Assembly: GCA_963805925.1 (NCBI GenBank)
Contig: CAWDWB010000009.1
Span: 1 to 64,000, forward strand
Source: CAMPKL01 sp963805925
GTDB lineage: Bacteria; Acidobacteriota; Terriglobia; Bryobacterales; UBA6623
DNA length: 64,000 nucleotides
Direction: 5' to 3'
A model generated the notes under the pieces. It saw only the letters and a program-made list of their open reading frames with translations. It searched no databases and was not told where the DNA came from. Both the position numbers and the translations under genes were made by a program. Below are positions 52,246 through 60,046 of this stretch, piece after piece. The number at the start of each line of letters is the position of its first letter. Within the stretch, counting starts at the first letter, position 1.

Positions 52246-52899
52246 ATGTCCACCGAGTTAGAACGGACGATCGACAGCATTGTCGGCGATACGCTGAGTT
52301 CTAAAATGGACACCTTCGCGGCAGACCTCGCCGAGCGTCTGCACTCCGAGTGTGCCGCGCTCGTTGACCAAATTCGCAAGACAGACGCACCCCGGCAGGC
52401 GGACTCCTACGACAAGCTGCTGGAGGGCTTGCGACGCATTCAGAAATCGAACTCCGTCGTCGAAGTCGCCGGAGCCCTGGTCGATTCCGCCGCAAGCTTC
52501 TGCGGGCGTGCCGGGCTGCTCATCAACAAAGGTGACAACCTGCTGGGCTTTCGCCTGGCTGGCGCCGGCACAGCAGATAAAGCCGACGCATTCCAAGAAC
52601 TTTCCGTCGCGCTGCTTGACGCCGCGGCCTTCGAGCAAGCCGTCGACTTGTCCGACAGCGTCGTCGCGTCGGGTTCCCCGCGGGATCTCTCCGCCTCCTT
52701 CGTCGAACTGTTGGCGCTCCGGCCGGAAGACCGCGTCGGGCTATTCCCCGTTCGGCTGCGCTCGAAGGTCTTGGCCGTTCTCTATTGCGACTCCAAAGGC
52801 GGAGTTGGAATCAGTGCGCCGATGCAGTCCACCGCCATCGAGGCGTTGATCTCTTCGGCCGAAGGCTGGATCGAGGCCGTCAGCACCCGCAAACGCTAA
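52246..52899 (+). CDS. GAF-like domain protein of unknown function
   Basis: 217 residues. Residues 1-65 are helical with heptad character (TLSSKMDTFAADLAERLHSE). Residues about 70-205 show the alternating pattern of a GAF sensory domain (VEVAGALVDSAASFCGRAGL, then VLAVLYCDSKGGVG near the end). No output domain. TACAAT at about 52201 may be its promoter, with a leader of about 40 bases. It may bind a partner upstream of the transglycosylase gene. Confidence 0.6.
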   Translation: MSTELERTIDSIVGDTLSSKMDTFAADLAERLHSECAALVDQIRKTDAPRQADSYDKLLEGLRRIQKSNSVVEVAGALVDSAASFCGRAGLLINKGDNLLGFRLAGAGTADKADAFQELSVALLDAAAFEQAVDLSDSVVASGSPRDLSASFVELLALRPEDRVGLFPVRLRSKVLAVLYCDSKGGVGISAPMQSTAIEALISSAEGWIEAVSTRKR

Positions 52900-52948
52900 A
52901 GTTCGCTCTCGTTCAGTTCCTAGCTTTTCGCTTCGGCGGGTCCACCCT

Positions 52949-52954
52949 TACAAT
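52949..52954 (+). promoter_or_regulatory. Candidate -10 hexamer of the slt-like gene
   Basis: TACAAT, nine bases before the TTG start at 52964. Confidence 0.45.
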
Positions 52955-52963
52955 AGAGAGAGC

Positions 52964-55165
52964 TTGACGAGCTCCACGAAACATATTGGACGCTCTCTGG
53001 TTCGGTCGCTGCTGCTCGCAGCGCTCCTGACGGCGCTGAACCTGCAAGCAGCCGCTCCTCCCGATCTATCGCGCCTCGCTCGGGAATGGGTCGCCTCCGG
53101 CAGTTCCGCGGACCGCGCAGCCCTGGCAAATTATGCCGACCACAACACCGGTCGCCTGGCAGCCTATGCGCGCCTGGCGCTCGGCTATAAGGACTTCCTC
53201 AACGAAGACTATGCTTCCGCGGCCAGGGAACTGGCCCTCGTCGGCGACGAGCCGCAACTCGCGCCCTACGCGGTTTACTACCGGGGCAAGAGCTTGGCGC
53301 TCGCCGAACAGCACCAAGAGGCGGCAGACACGCTCAAGGACTACTCCAAGCGCTTCCCCTACAGCCGGCTCGCGTCGGCCGCAGACCGGATTCGCGCTGA
53401 AAGCCTGATTCAGGCGCGACAGTTCAAAGAGGCGGAAGCCCTGTTGCAGCCCAAAGCCTCCGCTGTGCAGGAAGCCGCCCGCTTCTACCTACTAGGCCGA
53501 GTCCTCGAACTGACTGACCGCCGCATGGAGGCCATTCCGGTCTATCGGCAGGCCTATTACTTCTATCCGACCTCCGCCGAGGCCGATCTGGCCGAGAAGC
53601 AACTCGACGGGATCCGTCTCAGCATCGGCAATGCCTATCCGGCAGCTCCGGACGCCTGGCGCTTCGAGCGCGGCAAGCGCCTCTACGCCGCCCGCAAGTA
53701 TGCTGACTCCATCGACCAGTTCCGCTGGGCGCAAGACGGCTTGACGGGCTCGGATCTTGAAGAAGCCAAGCTGCGCTACGGCGTCGCCAACTACCTCTCC
53801 CTGCGAACCACCGCCGCCTACGAGTGGCTCTCGAAGACTTCGTTCGCCAACGCCGACCGCGAGGCTGAACGGCTCTACTATCTCGGCGAGTGCGAACGCC
53901 GCCGAGGCGCCATCGACAAGTTCCGCTCCCGCGCCGACGAGCTCAAGCAAAAGTTTCCCAAGTCGAAGTGGTACGAAGAATCCTTACTTTCCTTGGGCAA
54001 TTTCTACCTGCTGCGCAACGACGGCGCCGAGTCGCGGCGTTTCTACGCCCGCTTAGCTGCAGACATTCCGAACGGCGAACACGCCGATCTCGCTCATTGG
54101 AAAGTCTGCTGGCGCGCCTACCTGGACCGCGATCCGCGCGTCCGGCAACTCTTTGAAGAGCACGTGCGGCGGTACCCCAGCTCCGGCCAAGTGTCCGCCG
54201 CACTCTACTGGATGGGCCGCCTCGATGAGAAGAGCAATGCGCTCGACTCGGCGCGCGCCTTCTACGCAGAAATCGATTCGCACTACCCCAACCACTACTA
54301 CGCCGACCTGGCCCGCCGCCGCCTCGCTGAGATCGGCAGGGGCGCCCCTGTCGAAGCCGTTACTGCGTTGACAAAGGATCTACCTTCTCCGCGCAAGCTG
54401 GCCGCCCAGGCTGGGCCGGAGATGACCGCTGTGCTCGATAAGGGACGGCTGCTCTTCGACCTTGGGCTCGACGAAGACGCCGAGGGCGAGCTCACCCGCG
54501 CCGACTATCGCAAGCCCGACTCGCTGTGGGTTGGACTCGAACTGTTCCGCATCAAGAGCGATCATCTGGAACATGGACGCGGCCTACGCTACATGAAGCG
54601 CTACGGCTTCGGCTACCTCAATATCCCGATCGACGCCGCCCCGCGCGAATTCTGGGAAGGTCTTTACCCCATGCCCTGGGAAGACGACTTGCGCAGTCGC
54701 GCTCAGCCGCATGGCCTCGACCCGTACCTCGTTGCCGGTCTGATCCGCCAGGAGTCCGAGTACGATCACGCCGCCGTTTCGCGAGCCGGCGCCATCGGCC
54801 TGATGCAAGTCATGCCCTCCACTGGACGCAACATTTTCCGCCAACTCGGCATCCCGGGTTTCTCGCCTGCGAAGCTGCGCGACCCCGACGTTAGCTTGCG
54901 TCTGGGTACCTATCACCTCAAAGAAGTCGTTGACCGCTTTGACGGTTCGCTCGAACTCGCACTGGCGGCTTACAACGCCGGAGCGAAGCGCGCCGAAGAG
55001 TGGATGACCTGGGGCAATTTCGAGGAACCCGCGGAGTTCGTCGAGACGATTCCCTTCACCGAAACGCGCGGCTATGTCCAGTCCGTGCTACGCAATCGCG
55101 ACATGTACCGCCGGCTCTACAGCCCGCGGGGCGGAGCCAACTCGACCCTCGCCGCCCAGGATTAG
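52964..55165 (+). CDS. slt: Soluble lytic murein transglycosylase with TPR superhelix
   Basis: 733 residues. Signal-like N-terminus (LLLAALLTALNLQAAAPP). Residues about 40-560 are TPR repeats forming the ring seen in Slt70. The catalytic SLT domain starts at about residue 580: GLIRQESEYDHAAVSRAGA with the catalytic Glu, GLMQVMPSTG and ALAAYNAGAKRAEEW. It cleaves peptidoglycan strands in the periplasm, leaving anhydromuramic ends. The TTG start is supported by the signal peptide and by a -10 at nine bases. Confidence 0.93.
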   Translation: MTSSTKHIGRSLVRSLLLAALLTALNLQAAAPPDLSRLAREWVASGSSADRAALANYADHNTGRLAAYARLALGYKDFLNEDYASAARELALVGDEPQLAPYAVYYRGKSLALAEQHQEAADTLKDYSKRFPYSRLASAADRIRAESLIQARQFKEAEALLQPKASAVQEAARFYLLGRVLELTDRRMEAIPVYRQAYYFYPTSAEADLAEKQLDGIRLSIGNAYPAAPDAWRFERGKRLYAARKYADSIDQFRWAQDGLTGSDLEEAKLRYGVANYLSLRTTAAYEWLSKTSFANADREAERLYYLGECERRRGAIDKFRSRADELKQKFPKSKWYEESLLSLGNFYLLRNDGAESRRFYARLAADIPNGEHADLAHWKVCWRAYLDRDPRVRQLFEEHVRRYPSSGQVSAALYWMGRLDEKSNALDSARAFYAEIDSHYPNHYYADLARRRLAEIGRGAPVEAVTALTKDLPSPRKLAAQAGPEMTAVLDKGRLLFDLGLDEDAEGELTRADYRKPDSLWVGLELFRIKSDHLEHGRGLRYMKRYGFGYLNIPIDAAPREFWEGLYPMPWEDDLRSRAQPHGLDPYLVAGLIRQESEYDHAAVSRAGAIGLMQVMPSTGRNIFRQLGIPGFSPAKLRDPDVSLRLGTYHLKEVVDRFDGSLELALAAYNAGAKRAEEWMTWGNFEEPAEFVETIPFTETRGYVQSVLRNRDMYRRLYSPRGGANSTLAAQD

Positions 55166-55202
55166 CTTCTCGCCTGTTACTCTGCTGTTTCTAAGCGTAT
55201 TC

Positions 55203-56144
55203 ATGTCTACCCCAGCCGCACTCCAGGTCGATGGCCTGTCGTTTTCGTACGGAGACCGCAAAGCTCTCGACGATGTTCGCTTCGAAGTCGCCCGCGGAGA
55301 GATCTTCGGACTGCTCGGCCCGAACGGCGGCGGCAAGACCACGCTGTTCCGCATCCTTTCCACTCTGCTGCCGCCGGCATCCGGCACGGCGCGAGTGTTC
55401 GGCAAGGACGTCGTCGCCGAGCCATTGGAAGTCCGTAAGAGCATTGGCGTCGTCTTCCAAAACCAAAGCCTCGACCGCCGCCTCTCCGTTGAAGAGAACC
55501 TGACTTATCAGGGCATGCTCTACGGCATCACTGGCGCGGACCTAAAAGGGCGCATCGTTTTTGCCGCCGACAGTACAGGAATCGGCGACAGACTGAAGGA
55601 CAAGGTAGAAAAGCTCTCCGGCGGCCTGCGCCAGCGCGCCGAGCTGGCCAAGTCGCTGCTCCATCAACCGCAACTGCTGCTGCTCGACGAACCGTCCACC
55701 GGCGTTGACCCCGGCGTGCGTCTCGACTTTTGGCGCTACCTGGAACGCATGCGTGCCGAGCTAGGCACGACCGTCGTGCTCACTACCCATCTGCTCGAAG
55801 AGGCCGACAAGTGCGACCGGCTGGCCATACTCGACCGCGGCCGCCTTATCGCCACAGGTACCCCCGCTGAACTGAAGAGCCGCATCGGCGGCGACATCGT
55901 CTCGCTAGGTTCCTCCGACCTGGACGGCGTCTCAGCCAGCGTCGAACAGCACCTAGGTATTAAGCCTCAAGTCCTCCAAGGGCAAGTTCGCTTCGAGCAC
56001 GCCCATGGCCCTGAGATCGTCGCCCAGCTGATGCGTCAGCTTCCAGCGACGGTCGATTCGGTCTCGGTTTCACGCCCCACCCTCGAAGACGTCTTCATCC
56101 AGCTCACCGGTCACAGCTTCGGCGATTCGCAACCGTCGGCCTGA
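55203..56144 (+). CDS. ABC transporter ATP-binding protein (DrrA/CcmA-like exporter type)
   Basis: 313 residues from ATG 55203. Walker A GPNGGGKTT, signature LSGGLRQRAELAKSLL, Walker B LLLLDEPSTGVDPG, switch His in TTHLLEEADKCDR; a C-terminal domain of about 90 residues. With the permease at 56170 it forms an ABC-2 exporter. It is the first gene of the plus-strand run that includes the YcaO genes and may export the peptide product. ABC-2 pairs of this type also occur next to DUF420 genes in cytochrome oxidase assembly loci, so an older role is possible. Confidence 0.9.
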   Translation: MSTPAALQVDGLSFSYGDRKALDDVRFEVARGEIFGLLGPNGGGKTTLFRILSTLLPPASGTARVFGKDVVAEPLEVRKSIGVVFQNQSLDRRLSVEENLTYQGMLYGITGADLKGRIVFAADSTGIGDRLKDKVEKLSGGLRQRAELAKSLLHQPQLLLLDEPSTGVDPGVRLDFWRYLERMRAELGTTVVLTTHLLEEADKCDRLAILDRGRLIATGTPAELKSRIGGDIVSLGSSDLDGVSASVEQHLGIKPQVLQGQVRFEHAHGPEIVAQLMRQLPATVDSVSVSRPTLEDVFIQLTGHSFGDSQPSA

Positions 56145-56169
56145 GCCCACTACACTGATAGTTAGACCT

Positions 56170-57015
56170 ATGGCCGACCACAGCATGACGGCAACGGCAG
56201 GGGAACGCGTTCTGCCCCGCCCCGACCAAAAACCGGCACGGCCCAGCTTCTGGCTCAGCGTCACCGCATTGTGGCTGCGCGAGGTTCGCGGATTCTACCG
56301 TCAACCGGCCCGCGTCCTCGCCGGCATCGCTACACCGCTTATCTTCTGGGGCGTGCTGGGCTCCGGCTTTGGTTCGTCCGTGCACTCCTCCAGCGGCGGC
56401 GGCTACTCAGAGTTCTTCTTCCCCGGCGCGGTCGCGCTGGTGGTTTTGTTCGCCTCGATCTTTTCAAGCATCTCGATCATCGAAGATCGCCGCGAGGGGT
56501 TTCTACTCTCCGTTTTGGCGGCGCCGGTTCGCCGCTCTTCCGTCGTACTGGGTAAGATTCTCGGCGCCACGACCATCGGCGGCATCCAGGGCGCCGCGTT
56601 CTTGCCTCTCATTCCGCTGCTGAGTCTGCCAGTTGCTTGGTCGGCATTGCCCGAGGCGACGGCGATCATCCTGGCGATGGCCTTCAGCTTAACCAGTCTC
56701 GGTTTCTACTTCGCCTGGAAGCTCAACTCGATGCAGGCCTTCCATTCGGTGATGAACATGGTGCTCATGCCCATGTGGCTACTGTCTGGGGCCTTCTTCC
56801 CGGTGGAAGGCGCTTCGTCCTGGATCGGCTGGCTGATGACGGCCAACCCGATGACTTACGGCGTCACCGCATTGCGCCGCGCCATGTTCGCTGACCAGAT
56901 CATCGCCGGCCCCTCGCAGGCCGTCTGCTGGGCTGTCACGCTTGGCTTTGGGCTGCTATGCTTTGCCCTCGCCGCGCATCAAGCGTCGAAACCGTCCGCC
57001 GAGGCGCTCAGCTAA
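56170..57015 (+). CDS. ABC-2 type exporter permease
   Basis: 281 residues, six membrane spans: about 55-75, 88-110, 140-165, 173-195, 200-222 and 250-272. ABC-2 features include EDRREGFLLSVLAAPVRRSS and LMPMWLLSGAFFPVEG. Partner of the preceding ATPase, 25 bases apart. TACACT lies 13 bases before the ATG. Confidence 0.88.
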   Translation: MADHSMTATAGERVLPRPDQKPARPSFWLSVTALWLREVRGFYRQPARVLAGIATPLIFWGVLGSGFGSSVHSSSGGGYSEFFFPGAVALVVLFASIFSSISIIEDRREGFLLSVLAAPVRRSSVVLGKILGATTIGGIQGAAFLPLIPLLSLPVAWSALPEATAIILAMAFSLTSLGFYFAWKLNSMQAFHSVMNMVLMPMWLLSGAFFPVEGASSWIGWLMTANPMTYGVTALRRAMFADQIIAGPSQAVCWAVTLGFGLLCFALAAHQASKPSAEALS

Positions 57016-57082
57016 TCAGGCTCCTTCGATGAACTCGCGGACACCCTAAAATAGGGGGCTGTCGCCGGTTGTTTGTTTCTCC

Positions 57083-58396
57083 ATGCCCTCGGCCCCACTT
57101 TGGTTGCAGAGAATGCGAAAGCGGGTCGCCGCCGTCGCCAACCTTCCCGTCGTTGCCGCCGCGCTGGTTTGGCGCCGTACCGCCCTCAGAAACGTCACCC
57201 TTATCGCCATAAGCGGCAGCGTAGGCAAGACCACCGCCAAGGAATGCCTCGCAGCGATCCTGCGGCGCGAGGCTCCCACCTGGGCGTCCGCGTCAGCCGG
57301 CAACGGTCGATTCGACTTGCCATTGGTGCTATTGCGCGCCCGGCCCAGTCATCGCTTTATCGTCGCCGAAGTTGGCATATTGAAACGCGGAAGGATGTGG
57401 CGCTCCGCGCTCCTGCTGAATCCAAATCTAACCGTCATCACCCAGGTCAATTGGCAGCACGCGATGAACTTCTGCTCACTCGAGGAAATAGCGACCGAAA
57501 AGGCGAAATTGCTCGATCCCCTGGGTCGTGACGGATTGGCGATCCTGAACGCCGACAACTCTTTCGTCGCCGACATGGCAAAAACGAGACCGTGCCGCGT
57601 CCGCACTTTCGGCGTGGAACAAAGCGCCGACGTCAACGGCGAAAACGTCCAAGCTCAGTGGCCTGAGCGGCTTTCCTTGACCGTGCGTGAGGGCAACGAC
57701 GAGCGGCGCATCGAGACTCGGTTCGTCGGCGCGCACTGGGCGCCCTCTGTCCTGGCAGCCATCGCGGCCGCACGCGCAGTGGGCGCGAGTTGGCAATCCT
57801 GTACCGAGGCGCTCGCCGAACTGGAACCCTTCCCCGCCCGGCTTACCTCCTTACGTCTGCCGAATGGCGCTGATCTTCTGCGGGACGAATACAACGGTTC
57901 TTTTGCAACGCTTCAAAAAGCACTCGAAATCCTGCAACAAGCCAACTGCACGCGCAGAATTCTGGCAATCGGACACATCAAGGACACGCCCCAGTTCGGC
58001 GACCAAGGCCCCGAGGAAGTGGGCCGGGCCGCCGCGAACGTTGCTGACGTCCTGCTGTTGTGGGGAGGATTCAAGGAGCGCTATCGCGACGCGGCCCTTG
58101 CTGAGGGAATGTCCTCCGGCAACATTCACACTTTCTCGACGCAACGCGATCTTGGCGATCACATCCGACAGGAAACCGGCGGGGGCGACTTAATCCTCTT
58201 GAAGGGCTATTGGAACGATCATATGACCCGCATCGCCTTCGCACAGTTCGGGACTGTCGGTTGTGATCTAGAGTTCTGTTTGGTCCACAGCAGTTGCGAT
58301 GCCTGCGACCAGATGCGATTTCAGCCTGATGCCGCCGTCGACGTCGAGTTGCTGAGACTGCTGCTCTCTGGCCAAGCACGCATATCCCGGAAATGA
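57083..58396 (+). CDS. MurF-like Mur ligase family protein with C-terminal four-Cys cluster
   Basis: 437 residues. Mur ligase core: P-loop SGSVGKTTAKE at about 44-54, QVNWQHAMNFCSLEEIATEK as in the MurF central domain, LAILNADNSFV, LRDEYNGSFATLQKALEIL (MurF has DDSYNANP here) and LLKGYWNDHMTR near the end. Mur ligases activate a carboxylate as acyl phosphate and join it to an amine. Unlike MurF it ends with Cys394, Cys399, Cys405 and Cys408 (CxxxxC-x5-CxxC), a possible zinc or iron-sulfur site. It overlaps the first ycaO gene by four bases (ATGA), which ties it to peptide maturation rather than cell wall synthesis. Confidence 0.82.
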   Translation: MPSAPLWLQRMRKRVAAVANLPVVAAALVWRRTALRNVTLIAISGSVGKTTAKECLAAILRREAPTWASASAGNGRFDLPLVLLRARPSHRFIVAEVGILKRGRMWRSALLLNPNLTVITQVNWQHAMNFCSLEEIATEKAKLLDPLGRDGLAILNADNSFVADMAKTRPCRVRTFGVEQSADVNGENVQAQWPERLSLTVREGNDERRIETRFVGAHWAPSVLAAIAAARAVGASWQSCTEALAELEPFPARLTSLRLPNGADLLRDEYNGSFATLQKALEILQQANCTRRILAIGHIKDTPQFGDQGPEEVGRAAANVADVLLLWGGFKERYRDAALAEGMSSGNIHTFSTQRDLGDHIRQETGGGDLILLKGYWNDHMTRIAFAQFGTVGCDLEFCLVHSSCDACDQMRFQPDAAVDVELLRLLLSGQARISRK

Positions 58397-59601
58397 CGCC
58401 AGCAGACATCTTGGCTCGTCTACTGAACGTCGAAGGCATGCGAGCGCCGGAGTTGACGCCGCTGCTCACCGACGAGCCCAAGCTTCCCGTATACACGACA
58501 AGAATCGGCAAACATTCCTGGGGCCAGGGCGCTCATCCAGACCCCGTCGTGGCTCAGCTCAAGGCAGCCGGAGAAGCTCTTGAGCGGCACTGTCTGCTGA
58601 CGCCCGACGAGGACGGCTCCGTCGAAGCCCGCTATGGCGAACTGGAAGGCCAGATCGATCCTGCGGCGTTTTATTGCTATTCGCCGGCGCAGACCGACGA
58701 TTGGCGGGGAGTCATCCAAGAACTGCGCGACACGCCCCGACTCTGGACGCGCGTTCACGACATCACAGCCAATCGCCCAGCGCTCGTGCCCCGTGAATTC
58801 GTCTACCTCGACGCCGCCGACTTGGAGGCTCGCCCCATTCGGCGTGAGTCGTTGACCTCGGGCGGCGCCGTCGGGGACGCTCGATCAGGAGATGCCCCCG
58901 GCCGAGCGCTCTTCGAACTCATCGAACGAGACGCCTTCATGGGCGCTTGGCTGCTCGGCAAGTCGCCGGCCCGCATCGGCGGCATCAACGGCGCAGCGGC
59001 CGACTTAGTCGGCCTGCTCCACCGCTACCGGCTTGATTGCCGCCTCTTCGATATTCGTAACGACATCGGCGTACCGGCTGTCCTTGCGCTTACCGTTGAC
59101 TCGTCCGGCATTGGGCCCGCGGTGACGACAGGGTTGTCAGCGGCTGAACGCTACGAAGACGCCGCAGCCGCAGCCATCCTCGAATCAGTGAGCTACCGCC
59201 GACAAGTTCGCCTCAACCAAATCGCCGGTGAGTTACCTGAAGTGCTCAGTGCGGCTGAAATCGTCTCCGTAGAGACGAGAGTCGCTTATTGGAGCCATCC
59301 GGATCGCCTCGAGGACCTCCCGCCCTGGTTCACACAAAGCCCAAGCTTGAACCTGGCGGAACTCGAAGTCTTCAACTGCACCGCTGAAGGAGCTGTCGCT
59401 CGGCTCGCCAACTTGGGGTTCCGGGTGTTCCGAGCCGAGGTTACGACTCCAGCGGCGGCCGCACATGGCTTTGAAGCGATTAGGGTTATCGTCCCCGAGT
59501 TACATCCGCTCTTCCTTTCGGAAGCCGCCGAGGCGTTGCACAGCGTCCACCTCGGATCGATCCGGAGGCCCTCCTCCGCTCTTCCTCATCCGTTCGCCTA
59601 G
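58393..59601 (+). CDS. YcaO family cyclodehydratase, first copy
   Basis: 402 residues. YcaO ATP/Mg motifs are present: GEALERHCLL with Glu61 and Glu64, then TSGGAVGDARSGDAPGRALF with ELIERDAF (Glu175, Glu178, Arg179), AAAAILESVSYRRQVR, and the C-terminal VTTPAAAAHGFEAIRVIVPE. It ends in ALPHPFA, close to the Pro-rich ends of azoline-forming YcaOs. YcaO enzymes phosphorylate backbone amides, making thiazolines from Cys, or thioamides or amidines. No ThiF-like or TfuA partner is encoded nearby. Translationally coupled to the Mur ligase; the precursor gene follows after 97 bases. Confidence 0.9.
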   Translation: MTPADILARLLNVEGMRAPELTPLLTDEPKLPVYTTRIGKHSWGQGAHPDPVVAQLKAAGEALERHCLLTPDEDGSVEARYGELEGQIDPAAFYCYSPAQTDDWRGVIQELRDTPRLWTRVHDITANRPALVPREFVYLDAADLEARPIRRESLTSGGAVGDARSGDAPGRALFELIERDAFMGAWLLGKSPARIGGINGAAADLVGLLHRYRLDCRLFDIRNDIGVPAVLALTVDSSGIGPAVTTGLSAAERYEDAAAAAILESVSYRRQVRLNQIAGELPEVLSAAEIVSVETRVAYWSHPDRLEDLPPWFTQSPSLNLAELEVFNCTAEGAVARLANLGFRVFRAEVTTPAAAAHGFEAIRVIVPELHPLFLSEAAEALHSVHLGSIRRPSSALPHPFA

Positions 59602-59698
59602 AAGGGGTTGCAGACGGACGAACCAGCGGCTAACCTATTGGGAGTAATCGTCTTGGTTGCACTCGCTTAGGTGTATCGGTTCAACGGGAGGACCTCTT

Positions 59699-59953
59699 TT
59701 GAGAAAACAATCCAATAGTGCACAATTGGCCGCCATTGAGAATGCTGCGACCATCGTGGGGCAGGGCAACGGCCCGCTTTTGACCGGCTGTAACGCTCCG
59801 GTGAACCCAATCCTCGCTGGCTGCGGCGCTCCGGTGAACCCAATCCTCGCTGGCTGCGGCGCTCCCGCGAAGCCGGTTCTCGCTGGCTGTGTACCAGCTC
59901 CAGCAAAGCCGCTGCTCACGGGTTGCATCGACGGCGCGCCGCCGCAGCTCTAA
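59699..59953 (+). CDS. RiPP precursor peptide with five Gly-Cys repeats
   Basis: 84 residues from TTG 59699, chosen because GGGAGG lies seven bases upstream; the TTG at 59657 has none. Leader about 25 residues (MRKQSNSAQLAAIENAATIV, GQGNG). Core repeats: PLLTGCNAPV, NPILAGCGAPV, NPILAGCGAPA, KPVLAGCVPAPA, KPLLTGCIDGAPPQL. Cys at 31, 42, 53, 64 and 76, each after Gly; Thr occurs only twice in the core and Ser never. This is what a YcaO substrate for Cys cyclisation looks like. Position between two ycaO genes, upstream of a SagB-type dehydrogenase, supports it. I know no named family that matches. Confidence 0.85.
   Translation: MRKQSNSAQLAAIENAATIVGQGNGPLLTGCNAPVNPILAGCGAPVNPILAGCGAPAKPVLAGCVPAPAKPLLTGCIDGAPPQL
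59795..59893 (+). repeat. 33-bp tandem repeat inside the precursor gene
   Basis: 59795-59827 and 59828-59860 are identical 33-mers beginning GCTCCGGTGAACCCAATC; 59861-59893 is a diverged third unit. Identity at synonymous sites between the first two units points to a recent duplication, so repeat number may vary among strains. Confidence 0.9.
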
Positions 59954-59979
59954 CTCCGCGAACGGCGTCCAAGAATTCT

Positions 59980-60005
59980 AGAGCCCGCTCCGTGGAGCGG
60001 GCTCT
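59980..60005 (+). terminator. Strong hairpin after the precursor gene, likely attenuating terminator
   Basis: AGAGCCCGCTCC, loop GT, GGAGCGGGCTCT: a perfect 12-bp stem 27 bases after the precursor stop, followed by TCCATTT, a poor T tract. Between a small precursor gene and its enzymes such a stem usually stops most transcripts or protects the upstream message, giving more peptide than enzyme. Confidence 0.7.
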
Positions 60006-60046
60006 TCCATTTCCAACGCCCGCAGGCCCCGAATAACACCGTTCTC

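Noticed and set aside
59635..59928. 97-codon minus-strand frame with regular repeats across the precursor gene
   Set aside because: Its repeats are the complement of the plus-strand LxGC units. It has no start signal of its own and opposes all neighbours; the plus frame has a ribosome binding site and pathway context.
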